Shown here: piece after piece, positions 36,609 to 44,909 of the stretch
Position numbering within the stretch: the first letter of the stretch is position 1
Layout: every line of letters begins with the position of its first letter
Assembly (NCBI GenBank): GCA_013359255.1
Contig: JABWCF010000005.1
Location: 1-64,000 of the forward strand
Origin: Flavobacteriales bacterium
Lineage (GTDB): Bacteria > Bacteroidota > Bacteroidia > Flavobacteriales_E > Vicingaceae
Reading direction: 5' to 3'
DNA: 64,000 nucleotides
Notes under the pieces: model-generated
Database searches by the model: none
What the model saw: the letters and a program-made list of their open reading frames with translations, nothing else
What the model was told of the DNA's origin: nothing
Program-made: the position numbers and the translations under genes

Positions 36609-36758
36609 TTAAAATTGCTGATAAATAAATTGTACCGATGATTTAGTTTGGTTATCAGGGTGTATGTTTAATGGATTGTACAACCAATACAAGAGAAACG
36701 CAATTGTTGTATATAACAAGAGGTTTAAAACGAAACGAATCAAAATATTATTTTTCAT
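36609..36758 (-). CDS. dltX: DltX-like microprotein
   Basis: A 49-codon gene not usually called because of its size. ATG 36758 lies inside the 3' end of dltD (11-nt overlap), and the stop is 3 nt before dltB. The protein has a basic N-terminus (MKNNILIRF), one membrane helix (about residues 9-27, ending YWLYN), a short extracytoplasmic stretch and the C-terminal end FIYQQF. Gram-positive DltX has the same plan, with the C-terminal signature FIYN(E/D)F. Its Tyr has been proposed as the acyl relay between DltB and DltD. Tyr46 and both flanking Phe are kept here. Position between dltD and dltB, coupling, size, topology and C-terminus all agree. Confidence 0.85.
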   Translation of the reverse strand: MKNNILIRFVLNLLLYTTIAFLLYWLYNPLNIHPDNQTKSSVQFIYQQF

Positions 36759-37968
36759 AAAATAGTTTATAATAGCTTGCAATTTCCTTGTTTACTGTTA
36801 GCCATCCGTATGAAGAAAGGTGCATAATGTCGCTTAACATTGCTTTATCGTATAACTCGGGACGGCTTACATATAAGTTTAAACAAGGCATGGCTTCTCC
36901 CGTTTCAGGCTTTGTAATTTCCTTTACCACTTGTTGTATAATGGGTTCTAATTCTTCTGTATTTTTATAGTACAGAGGGTTGATGGGTTGAATGATAAAG
37001 TATGCATTTATGTTTTGTTCTCGCACATACTTTACAAGCATTTCAAAGTCTTGCCATTCGGTATTAAATTTTCTGTTAACCGCACTAACACGGCCTTTTT
37101 TGTTTTTTATGTAGGAAGTATAATATGCGTTATTGATACCCATTTTATTATTATTAGCCTTATTGTTAACCTCTTTTCTCGCATTTTCAAGGAGGGTATT
37201 CCATTCTATGTTCTGCTTACTGTTTAATGAATTATTGGAATATTTAATTTTTACAGAAGTGAATTGATTGCTGATATGGTTAAGTAAATTGTATTTTTTT
37301 GAAAGTAAGAAATTAGATATGTTGCAGAGAGGATAATAAATACCCTTGTGTAGAAAAGATTTCTGAGACTGGTGTTTAAGAAATATTGTTTTAAGTTCTA
37401 AAGAAGGATTATTAAATTCTGGAAAAAGTTGTGAAATTCTGGAACCTACGTAAGCAGAATAAATACTGTTTTGGGTAGAAATTTTGTAGAAAAAAATAGT
37501 AGAGTTGTAGTTTAAGAGAACCTCGGAAGAAGTTCCCTTACTAAAAGTAGATTCAAACCATCCCGGAGAAATAATAAATACAATATTTTTTTCTTTTAGT
37601 TTGGCTTCATTGGCCATAAGTTGGCAAAGTATTGACAGGCTTTGATTGCCCGCAGCACCATACGAAAACACATTGGTATTAAAATTTTTATTTAAAAAAA
37701 CATGCGGAACTTCCGGTTCACTAGAGGTTAATTCCGATGAGCCTATGATAAACACAGATTTTTGTTCATTATCAGGTATATTTAGAAACGAGCTTTCTAA
37801 AAGGGGGTTTGATTTAAATGTGGGAATAAAATTAGGGGGTAGAAAGAGGGTATCTTTGGGAGCAGAGGTAAAAAGTAAATGATTTAAACCTTTAGAGTGG
37901 TATAAAAACAAAGTAAAAATGAAAGATAAAATAGTAGGAATAATACATGTTAGAAGGAAATTCTTCAT
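36748..37968 (-). CDS. dltD: DltD-like extracytoplasmic acyl-ester hydrolase/transferase
   Basis: A 406-aa protein with an N-terminal membrane anchor (about 5-22) and an SGNH/GDSL-like domain outside the cytoplasm. The catalytic Ser lies in FIIGSSELTSS (Ser77/78), and the Asp-His pair in LSDIMHLSSYGW (Asp380, His383), matching DltD. YGAAGNQSLSILCQL matches the conserved glycine-rich strand after the nucleophile. In the Gram-positive pathway DltD completes transfer of D-Ala to teichoic acid; the acceptor in a didermal cell is unknown. It begins 2 nt after dltC, and its 3' end overlaps dltX. No truncation is seen. Confidence 0.87.
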   Translation of the reverse strand: MKNFLLTCIIPTILSFIFTLFLYHSKGLNHLLFTSAPKDTLFLPPNFIPTFKSNPLLESSFLNIPDNEQKSVFIIGSSELTSSEPEVPHVFLNKNFNTNVFSYGAAGNQSLSILCQLMANEAKLKEKNIVFIISPGWFESTFSKGTSSEVLLNYNSTIFFYKISTQNSIYSAYVGSRISQLFPEFNNPSLELKTIFLKHQSQKSFLHKGIYYPLCNISNFLLSKKYNLLNHISNQFTSVKIKYSNNSLNSKQNIEWNTLLENARKEVNNKANNNKMGINNAYYTSYIKNKKGRVSAVNRKFNTEWQDFEMLVKYVREQNINAYFIIQPINPLYYKNTEELEPIIQQVVKEITKPETGEAMPCLNLYVSRPELYDKAMLSDIMHLSSYGWLTVNKEIASYYKLFYEK

Positions 37969-37970
37969 TC

Positions 37971-38201
37971 TTATGGTTCAACTTTTTTTATGGTTTCAAT
38001 AATATTTTCAATGGTATCAAAGTTTTCTTCCACAATTAAGTGTTGAGGTATTTTTTTTCCAATATATTCTTCAATAGCTACAATCAACTCTACGGTTGAG
38101 ATAGAATCCAGTAGCTTAGATTTAATAATAGACTCATTGTCATCTACCTCTCTAAAGGAAAGATTCTTAATTTCATTTTTCAAAAAATCTTTTATTTCCA
38201 T
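37971..38201 (-). CDS. dltC: DltC-like acyl carrier protein
   Basis: A 76-aa carrier protein. Ser33 in LLDSISTVELIVAIEEYIG is the phosphopantetheine attachment site, and LLDS(I/M)xTVxL is the DltC form of the motif. Four helices are predictable and the acidic surface is typical. It should receive the amino acid activated by the DltA-like ligase and present it to the DltB-like membrane enzyme. It is the first gene of the operon, preceded by a promoter-like sequence. The gene order C-D-X-B-A differs from the Gram-positive X-A-B-C-D order. Confidence 0.9.
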   Translation of the reverse strand: MEIKDFLKNEIKNLSFREVDDNESIIKSKLLDSISTVELIVAIEEYIGKKIPQHLIVEENFDTIENIIETIKKVEP

Positions 38202-38228
38202 TTTATAGGTATTCTAAATTATACTGTG

Positions 38229-38236
38229 CGAAAGTA
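38229..38236 (-). promoter_or_regulatory. Candidate -7 box for the dlt operon
   Basis: The minus strand reads TACTTTCG (one mismatch to TAnnTTTG), 27 nt before the dltC ATG. A TTG (in AATTGGG) lies about 16 nt upstream as a possible -33 element. This is weak evidence, but it is the best promoter-like site between the M23 peptidase gene and dltC. Confidence 0.3.
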
Positions 38237-38263
38237 TAAATTATATACCCAATTTTAAAATGC

Positions 38264-39994
38264 TTATTTGTAAAACCAGGCCTGATAAATTGCACAATTT
38301 CCGGTAGCATCTTCTACTTCAAGGGTAAAAAAGTTTTTTCCTTGTACGGTTTTTTCATCGAAGTAGTAAATTACTTTGCCCGTTTTAGGTTGGTACTCCA
38401 TTAATATCCATTTCCCGTTTAGGTATCCCTTATAGCTTTTAAGTCCGGAAAGATTATCTTTTACGGTTAGTTGAATACTGGATGCTTTGGCCATATTTTT
38501 TCCCGAAACAATATTTATGGGTTCTATTATAGGTGGAACAGTATCTAAACGAATAAAAAAGGTTCCAAAGTATTTAGAAGAGGCTGCAATATAATCGCCA
38601 TGCCATGTTCCTCCAATTGCTTGCCATTTTTCCTTGGAATCCATACGTATAATAGTGGCTTTTTCTTTTAGAGAGGGAGAAAGGGTTATGTTCTTAATGC
38701 TAATGTTAATAGGGGTATGCAGGGGAGTATAGTCGTTATGAATGGCATATGCCGCACCAACCGACCCCCATACTTTATCTATTTTGTTGTATTCAAATTT
38801 TAAATCATTGTATAATGCGTTAGCCGGAAAACTTACTAATATTTCATCTTGCATAAAAGTATGAGGTTCGTTGCATTTTAGATAACGAGAGGGTTTTGCC
38901 GCAATTTTTTCTTCTATCTTACCCTTATATTCGGGATTTCCTGCCAGTTCAAAAGTTAATGAAGAGGTATTTCCATTCAAATCCTTGGCAATGCATTTAA
39001 TTTTGTATGTAGCTGATGTTTTAGCGTTAATAACTCCTTTTTCGTTGTAATGAGTGTAGATGTTTAAAGGGTTACATTCCTCTATAAAGCACTGTTGAAT
39101 GTGTTGTCCTTTATCTGTGTAATACTTATAGTCAATGTGAGAATTGATAGCCCTGGTTTCATCAAATGAAATTTTATCTAGAGAGTGTGAATACGTAGTT
39201 GTGTTGTTGGCAGTAACTTCTACGTAATATGTGCCATTTTGATTGCTTGCTTCATTGGCTCGATCGTAAGTACTAATACCAATACCAATGTTTCCGTATA
39301 CCTGAATAGGAGCCGAACTTTTAAGTAAATACATTCCATTAGTGTACACCACATCGAGTATCATTTTTGCGTTTTTGCCGTTTACAAAACTCTCTTCGTT
39401 TAACGGGTAAACGGCTACTTTTGAGATAACAGGAGGAACATTATCTTTTACATCGAAGCCAAAATGCAATGGATTGATTGCCTGCTCCGAAGCAGTCTCT
39501 CTTATTTCAAAATGTAAATGCGGAGCAGCCGAACTGCCGGTGTTCCCTGAAAAAGCAATACATTCTCCTTTAGCTACCCATAAAATAGAATCTTTTGGGA
39601 AAAGTTCAATTTCCCAAGTTTCGTTAAGGTATTGGGCTTTTTTTACATAGGCTGTAATTTTGGCATTAAACTTTTGAAGGTGTGCATAAACGCTGGTAAA
39701 ACCATTTGAGTGGGTAACATATAAAACATTTCCGTACCCCCATGGAGAAACTTTAATACGAGAAATATACCCCTCTGCCACAGAATAAACTTTATACCCT
39801 TCTACACCTTGTGTTTTTATATCAATGCCGCTATGAAAATGATTGGAACGCAACTCCCCGAAATTACCGGATAAGAATATCGGAATATCTAAGGGAGAAA
39901 CAAAATAATTTTTCGGATACCCTTTATTTTGGGCATAAACAGAAATAAAACATAATGAAATGCTTAATAATATAAGGATTCTATAAACTTTCAT
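38264..39994 (-). CDS. M23 family metallopeptidase (LytM-like)
   Basis: A 576-aa exported peptidase. The start is set at ATG 39994 because it opens a clean signal peptide (MKVYRILILLSISLCFISVYA); an upstream in-frame extension of 15 residues is less likely. The catalytic domain comes early (about 25-190), with HFHSGIDIK (HxxxD zinc ligands) and SAAPHLHFEIRE (HxH), so the zinc site is complete. The remaining 380 residues form beta-rich domains, including an Ig-like PPIIEPINIVSG... segment, and may bind envelope ligands. The family cleaves peptidoglycan cross-links or regulates amidases. It lies 62 nt upstream of dltC on the same strand. Confidence 0.88.
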   Translation of the reverse strand: MKVYRILILLSISLCFISVYAQNKGYPKNYFVSPLDIPIFLSGNFGELRSNHFHSGIDIKTQGVEGYKVYSVAEGYISRIKVSPWGYGNVLYVTHSNGFTSVYAHLQKFNAKITAYVKKAQYLNETWEIELFPKDSILWVAKGECIAFSGNTGSSAAPHLHFEIRETASEQAINPLHFGFDVKDNVPPVISKVAVYPLNEESFVNGKNAKMILDVVYTNGMYLLKSSAPIQVYGNIGIGISTYDRANEASNQNGTYYVEVTANNTTTYSHSLDKISFDETRAINSHIDYKYYTDKGQHIQQCFIEECNPLNIYTHYNEKGVINAKTSATYKIKCIAKDLNGNTSSLTFELAGNPEYKGKIEEKIAAKPSRYLKCNEPHTFMQDEILVSFPANALYNDLKFEYNKIDKVWGSVGAAYAIHNDYTPLHTPINISIKNITLSPSLKEKATIIRMDSKEKWQAIGGTWHGDYIAASSKYFGTFFIRLDTVPPIIEPINIVSGKNMAKASSIQLTVKDNLSGLKSYKGYLNGKWILMEYQPKTGKVIYYFDEKTVQGKNFFTLEVEDATGNCAIYQAWFYK

Positions 39995-40076
39995 TCGGCA
40001 AATATATGATGAGGCTTGGTTTAGGTGCTTTTGCCTCAATTATAGATATTCACATTACAACGTGTAAAAAAAATGT

Positions 40077-40084
40077 TAACTTTG
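40077..40084 (+). promoter_or_regulatory. -7 box for the coiled-coil/zapA/rny genes
   Basis: TAACTTTG matches TAnnTTTG, 33 nt before the GTG start at 40118. A TTACA about 22 nt upstream is a possible -33 element. It probably drives the small coiled-coil gene and zapA. Confidence 0.5.
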
Positions 40085-40117
40085 CCTTATTGTTTAATAA
40101 TAAAAAAGGTAGTTTGA

Positions 40118-40402
40118 GTGGAAAATTTGTTGGACATTACTTCGAAGTTGAAGGATAAAATTCTGATTCTGATAGAAGCACATAACCGGCAAAAACAAAT
40201 AACCTATTCTAAAGAGCAAGAAATAAAGGCCTTAGAACAAAAGATTGAAAACTTAAACCTCCAACTAAAACAACAAAAAGAAAATTATGAATTAAAAATT
40301 ACCGAGGGAGCAGAGAAAAATAAAAGCTCAGAAAACGCCAAGATGTTAATAGAACAATTGGTTGCCGAGGTAGATGCGTGTATTGAAATGTTAGAAAAAT
40401 AA
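40118..40402 (+). CDS. Small coiled-coil protein upstream of ZapA (ZapB-like)
   Basis: A 94-aa almost entirely helical protein starting at GTG 40118, with AAAAAAGG as a likely ribosome site. Heptad-like leucines and long charged runs (EQKIENLNLQLKQQKENYEL) predict one continuous coiled coil, with a short amphipathic end, MLIEQLVAEVDACIEML. Size, coiled coil and position directly before zapA suggest a divisome or ZapB-like scaffold role; this rests on context, because coiled coils are poorly diagnostic. It is 14 nt upstream of zapA. Confidence 0.65.
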   Translation: MENLLDITSKLKDKILILIEAHNRQKQITYSKEQEIKALEQKIENLNLQLKQQKENYELKITEGAEKNKSSENAKMLIEQLVAEVDACIEMLEK

Positions 40403-40416
40403 GTAAACCAATTTAA

Positions 40417-40707
40417 ATGCCAGAAGTATCTCTTAAAATAACCATTGCAGGAAGAACATACCCTATTACCGTTCAAACCAACGAACGAGAAAATGTATTG
40501 AAGGCTGCGAGTGTATTGTCGGAAGAAATTATCCGATTTGAGAAAGAGTACGATGTTAGAGATAAACAGGATTTATTGGCAATGGCGGCACTTAAAATAG
40601 CCACTTTATTGGTTGAATTAAAAGATAAACACAACAACACCGAACCTACCTTGTTTAATCAGTTAGAAGATTTACATCACCTAATAAATAGGGAATTACC
40701 TATTTAA
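40417..40707 (+). CDS. zapA: Cell division protein ZapA
   Basis: A 96-aa FtsZ-associated protein. The N-terminal small alpha/beta domain (VSLKITIAGRTYPITVQ, then ENVLKAASVLSEEI) and the C-terminal helix (KQDLLAMAALKIATLLVEL) match ZapA, which bundles FtsZ filaments at midcell. It follows the coiled-coil gene by 14 nt and precedes rny, a grouping seen in other Bacteroidota. The interval to rny (56 nt) is too short to hold a 6S RNA, which sits next to zapA in some other bacteria. Confidence 0.9.
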   Translation: MPEVSLKITIAGRTYPITVQTNERENVLKAASVLSEEIIRFEKEYDVRDKQDLLAMAALKIATLLVELKDKHNNTEPTLFNQLEDLHHLINRELPI

Positions 40708-40763
40708 ATCATCTTGTTTTCTTTCTTTTTCTCTACTCTATGGTAAGCTAAATTAACGTAACC

Positions 40764-42305
40764 ATGGAAAACCTATTTGTAATTATTGCAGCAGTGGTCG
40801 GTATTTTTATCGGATCATTGCTCGTTTGGCTTTTTCTCAAGAAAAATATAGAAAAAAGAGCTAATCAACTACTGATTGATGCAAAAAACGAAGCAGAGGT
40901 CATTAGAAAAGAAAAAATACTTCAGGCAAAAGAAAAGTTTTTGCAACTTAAAGAAGAGCACGAAAAGGCCATAATTGAAAGAGAAAAGAAAACCGTTGAA
41001 GCCGAAAACAGAATTCGACAAAAAGAATCCTCTTTATCACAAAAACTAGAAGAAGTTAAAAGAAATGAACGAGAGGTTGAGGGTAGTAAGAAAACACTGA
41101 GTTCTCAATTGGAGTTACTGGATAAGAAAAAAGAAGAATTAGAAAAAGCCCACAGAAAACAAGTGGAGCAGCTTGAAGTGATTTCTGGATTAACCGCAGA
41201 GCAAGCAAAATCGCAGTTAGTAGAAGCGTTAAAAGCCGAGGCCAAAACGGAGGCCATGGCTTCTATTAAAGATATTGTAGATGAAGCAAAACTTACAGCA
41301 TCGAAAGAAGCAAAGCGAATTGTGGTGCAATCCATTCAGCGTGTTGCCACAGAAGTAGCCATTGAAAATTCGGTATCGGTTTTTAATATAGAAAATGATG
41401 AACTAAAAGGAAGAATAATAGGCCGAGAAGGAAGAAACATTAGGGCTATTGAGGCGGCAACTGGCGTAGAAATCATTGTAGATGATACCCCGGAGGCCAT
41501 TATTCTTTCTTGCTTCGACCCGGTTCGAAGAGAAGTGGCTCGTTTGGCTCTTCATCAACTAGTATCCGATGGAAGAATACACCCGGCTCGTATCGAAGAG
41601 GTGGTTAGTAAAGTGCATCGCCAACTGGAAGAAGAAATTATTGATACGGGCAAAAAAACATGTATAGACTTAGGTATTCATGGTTTACATCCTGAGTTGC
41701 TTAGAATGGTAGGTAGAATGAAATATCGCTCCTCTTATGGTCAAAATCTTTTGCAACACTCGCGAGAGGTTGCCAATTTATGTGCAATAATGGCATCAGA
41801 GTTAGGCCTAAATGTGAAAATAGCGAAACGTGCTGGTTTGTTACACGATATAGGAAAAGTACCCGATGATGAACCCGAATTGCCACATGCTATTTTAGGT
41901 ATGAAATTAGCCGAGAAATACGGAGAAAAACCTGAAGTATGTAATGCCATTGGAGCTCACCACGATGAAGTAGAGATGACCTCTATCATTTCGCCTATTA
42001 TTCAGGTGTGTGATGCCATTTCCGGAGCAAGGCCCGGGGCAAGAAGAGAAGTGGTAGAATCGTACATTCAGCGATTAAAAGATTTGGAAACTATGGGAAT
42101 GGCATTTCCTGGAGTACAAAAAACGTACGCAATTCAGGCAGGAAGGGAATTGCGTGTAATTGTAGAAAGCGAAAAAGTGAGCGATCAAGAAGCAGATACT
42201 ATATCTTTTCAGTTAGCACAAAAAATACAAACAGAAATGACCTATCCGGGGCAAGTGAAAGTAACTGTAATTAGAGAAAAAAGAGCTGTGAACTATGCAA
42301 AATAA
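40764..42305 (+). CDS. rny: Ribonuclease Y
   Basis: A 513-aa membrane-tethered endoribonuclease that starts mRNA decay. It has an N-terminal membrane helix (about 3-24), a long coiled coil (about 30-200) and a KH RNA-binding domain with [15 protein letters not shown]. The HD domain has [13 protein letters not shown] and AHHDEVE as metal ligands. The C-terminal segment [14 protein letters not shown] is typical. The full family length is present. The glycan cluster begins 29 nt downstream on the same strand, but there is no sign of coupling. Confidence 0.97.
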   Translation: MENLFVIIAAVVGIFIGSLLVWLFLKKNIEKRANQLLIDAKNEAEVIRKEKILQAKEKFLQLKEEHEKAIIEREKKTVEAENRIRQKESSLSQKLEEVKRNEREVEGSKKTLSSQLELLDKKKEELEKAHRKQVEQLEVISGLTAEQAKSQLVEALKAEAKTEAMASIKDIVDEAKLTASKEAKRIVVQSIQRVATEVAIENSVSVFNIENDELKGRIIGREGRNIRAIEAATGVEIIVDDTPEAIILSCFDPVRREVARLALHQLVSDGRIHPARIEEVVSKVHRQLEEEIIDTGKKTCIDLGIHGLHPELLRMVGRMKYRSSYGQNLLQHSREVANLCAIMASELGLNVKIAKRAGLLHDIGKVPDDEPELPHAILGMKLAEKYGEKPEVCNAIGAHHDEVEMTSIISPIIQVCDAISGARPGARREVVESYIQRLKDLETMGMAFPGVQKTYAIQAGRELRVIVESEKVSDQEADTISFQLAQKIQTEMTYPGQVKVTVIREKRAVNYAK

Positions 42306-42334
42306 AAAATAGTTTCTCTATTCAGGTAGTAAAA

Positions 42335-43636
42335 ATGAGTCACTTTTTTAACTCAAGAATTGCAAGCATAGCAAAAACGTTGTTTTTGAGTTACTCATTT
42401 TACTTTATCTATCTGTTTGTTTTTATCTTAGTTTCATATGGTATTATTTATTCTACCGGAAGTAAATTTTTAAACGAATTACTTATCTACTTCTTATCGT
42501 TTACACTTTCTTATTTTATTCTTTCTAAAAAAATTAAATTTGGTTTTGTAGGTAGAATTATTGAAAAGTATTATCTTCTCAACAATAGAAACGAGAGATT
42601 ATTTAACATATCAGCTTATATCCTTGCCTTTTTTGTGGTTCTGTTTATAATTTTTCATTTTTGGTTTTTAGGTCATATACCCGCTTTGTCTTCTTATTTA
42701 AGCTTAGATTACTATGGAATAGCTCTCATTAGACAAAGCATTATTGAGCATAATAGCACTTTTATTAAATATATGAGTGCTTTTGCATTAAAAGGTTTTT
42801 TGCCTTTCTTATTAATTTATTTTTTATTCAAAAGTAAACCAGTTTTTATTCTTCTTACGCTTGTAGCAGTACTGTACAGTTTAGCCTTAATGCAAAAGGC
42901 TTATATCGTTACAGTTTTAGCACCTCTAACCATCTACGCATTTTTAAATCGCAAATATATTTTAACGGCAGTTCTTTCTATCATTCCTTTTATAGGTATA
43001 TACCTTTTGGTATATATTACCAATCCTCAGTTAAGAGCTACCGAAGAAGAAATTGCATTGTATTTAAGTGATAAAGATTCCACATACTTAAATAAGATGT
43101 ACACGGATATGTCGGCAAGCGGTATAAAGAAAAACAAATCGGCTATAGAGAACCTTAAAACAGCAACAGAAGGAGTAAGCGAACGTGTTTTTGTTACTAC
43201 AGGAAAAGCCTCTTCCTACTGGTTAGAGCTTATACCTGATACCTTTGCCTATGCATACGGATGTGGGTATAATTTTTTAGCTCCACTATTGGGCTGTGAT
43301 TATAAAGATTATAATTACAGTCGAAAGGTATATGATATTGTTTATGAAAGTAATGCAAAAAAAGGATTAGAAGGAACGGTAACGGTAGCAAGTTTTATAT
43401 ATGACTATGCTAATTTTGGTAAAATAGGATTAATTTTTTCGGGTGTTTTATTATCCGTTCTTTTCTTGTTTATACAATTTCTTTTTAAAGAGAATGCAAA
43501 ACATCTTATCGCATTAAATTTTTTGAATATTTGGTGGTTATCATCGGCTTATTATACTACTCTGCTGCTTTCCGGAGGCTGGGCATTATTAATTTTGTTA
43601 TACATTTTATTTAAACCTCAATTAAAAAAGAAATAA
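42335..43636 (+). CDS. O-antigen/oligosaccharide repeat-unit polymerase (Wzy-like)
   Basis: A 433-aa integral membrane protein with about eleven hydrophobic helices. A large hydrophilic loop lies near 235-320 (residues TYLNKMYTDMSASG and onward). Topology and position at the head of a glycan cluster, directly before a flippase, fit a Wzy-type polymerase, which joins undecaprenyl-linked repeat units in the periplasm. Wzy proteins share little sequence, so the call is from topology and context. One base separates it from the flippase gene, showing a common message. Confidence 0.7.
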   Translation: MSHFFNSRIASIAKTLFLSYSFYFIYLFVFILVSYGIIYSTGSKFLNELLIYFLSFTLSYFILSKKIKFGFVGRIIEKYYLLNNRNERLFNISAYILAFFVVLFIIFHFWFLGHIPALSSYLSLDYYGIALIRQSIIEHNSTFIKYMSAFALKGFLPFLLIYFLFKSKPVFILLTLVAVLYSLALMQKAYIVTVLAPLTIYAFLNRKYILTAVLSIIPFIGIYLLVYITNPQLRATEEEIALYLSDKDSTYLNKMYTDMSASGIKKNKSAIENLKTATEGVSERVFVTTGKASSYWLELIPDTFAYAYGCGYNFLAPLLGCDYKDYNYSRKVYDIVYESNAKKGLEGTVTVASFIYDYANFGKIGLIFSGVLLSVLFLFIQFLFKENAKHLIALNFLNIWWLSSAYYTTLLLSGGWALLILLYILFKPQLKKK

Positions 43637-43637
43637 A

Positions 43638-44909
43638 ATGTTGAAAGATCTTTTTAAAAAAGATAAGGCAAACATTAATGTGGTTATTTTAATGGCAGGA
43701 ACGGTTGTTTCTCAACTGATACCCATTCTTATTTCTCCGCTTCTAACTCGCTATTTTACGCCCGAAGAATTTGGAGTATTTGGTCTGTATTTTAGCCTAA
43801 CTATGATCTTAAGTATTCCAGTAACCGGACGGTACGAGTACGCCATTATGTTGCCAAAGGAAGATAATGAGGCAGTAAATATACTTTCTCTTTCAGCATT
43901 TTTAGCTCTATTATTTTCTGTTTTTTTGTTTATTGTATTACTTTTTTTCCACCAACCTATTTTGTCGGTTTTAAATTCAGAAGCCATTGGAAACTGGTAC
44001 TATATTTTAGCACCTACCGTATTATTAATTGGTTTATATCAGGCATTAAATTACTGGTTTAACCGAAAAGGAGATTATTTAAATTTATCCTACAGCAGAG
44101 TGGCCCGAAATACCAATTCGGCTGTTTTTGGTTTGTTTTTTGGGTTTACAAAAATAATTAATAATGGTTTGATTTTAGCTGATACCATTGGGCAAGCTAT
44201 TGCTACCGGTTTTTTTTATTACCGATTTTTAAAAAAATACAATGATGTAAGGAAGCATATATCATGGATAAAAATGAAGGAAATGGCTATTAGATATAAG
44301 CATTTCCCGAAGTATAATATTTTGTCCGGTTTTTTACAGAATGCATCCGTTCATGCACCGGCTATTTTTCTAACCAGTTTTTTCGGAAACACGGTGGTAG
44401 GATATTACGTTCTTTCTTACCGTATTGTGAGTGCTCCGGGCTCAGTTATAGCAAGAGCTTTTGGCGATGTGTTTCGCCAACAGGCTACAGAGGAGTATAA
44501 TAAAACAGGGAATTGTAAAAACCTTTTTATGAAAACATTAAAAAAACTATTAATACTATCGGTTATCCCCTTTTTGTTATTATTTTTTTTGGCCCCCACT
44601 GCATTCGAAATTATTTTTGGAAATGATTGGAGACATGCTGGTGTGTACACTCAAATAATGTTGCTGATGTTTTTCTTGCAGTTTACCATTAGCCCTTTAA
44701 GCAATATGTTTATTATAGCCGAAAAACAAGATTATGATATGTATTTGCAGTTTTTTCTGTTTGTACTTGTTGTATTAAGTTTTGTAATAGGTTATAAAAT
44801 TTTTAATTCTTCCGAAGCATGTTTGTATTTATTTACTTTTGCATATAGTATAAAGTACATTATTGAATTATACCTTTCGTACCAATTTAGTTTAGGAAAT
44901 AAAAAATAA
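43638..44909 (+). CDS. Oligosaccharide flippase (Wzx / MOP family)
   Basis: A 423-aa membrane protein with about twelve helices. The N-terminal pattern GTVVSQLIPILISPLLTRYFTPEEFGVFGLY is the hallmark start of polysaccharide-transport MOP exporters. A second conserved stretch, KYNILSGFLQNASVHAPAIFL, begins the second half. It should flip lipid-linked repeat units made by the glycosyltransferases downstream. It overlaps neither neighbour but abuts the amidotransferase gene with no spacer. Confidence 0.85.
   Translation: MLKDLFKKDKANINVVILMAGTVVSQLIPILISPLLTRYFTPEEFGVFGLYFSLTMILSIPVTGRYEYAIMLPKEDNEAVNILSLSAFLALLFSVFLFIVLLFFHQPILSVLNSEAIGNWYYILAPTVLLIGLYQALNYWFNRKGDYLNLSYSRVARNTNSAVFGLFFGFTKIINNGLILADTIGQAIATGFFYYRFLKKYNDVRKHISWIKMKEMAIRYKHFPKYNILSGFLQNASVHAPAIFLTSFFGNTVVGYYVLSYRIVSAPGSVIARAFGDVFRQQATEEYNKTGNCKNLFMKTLKKLLILSVIPFLLLFFLAPTAFEIIFGNDWRHAGVYTQIMLLMFFLQFTISPLSNMFIIAEKQDYDMYLQFFLFVLVVLSFVIGYKIFNSSEACLYLFTFAYSIKYIIELYLSYQFSLGNKK

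Noticed and set aside
40708-40763. 6S RNA next to zapA
   Set aside because: The gap is only 56 nt, too short for 6S RNA.
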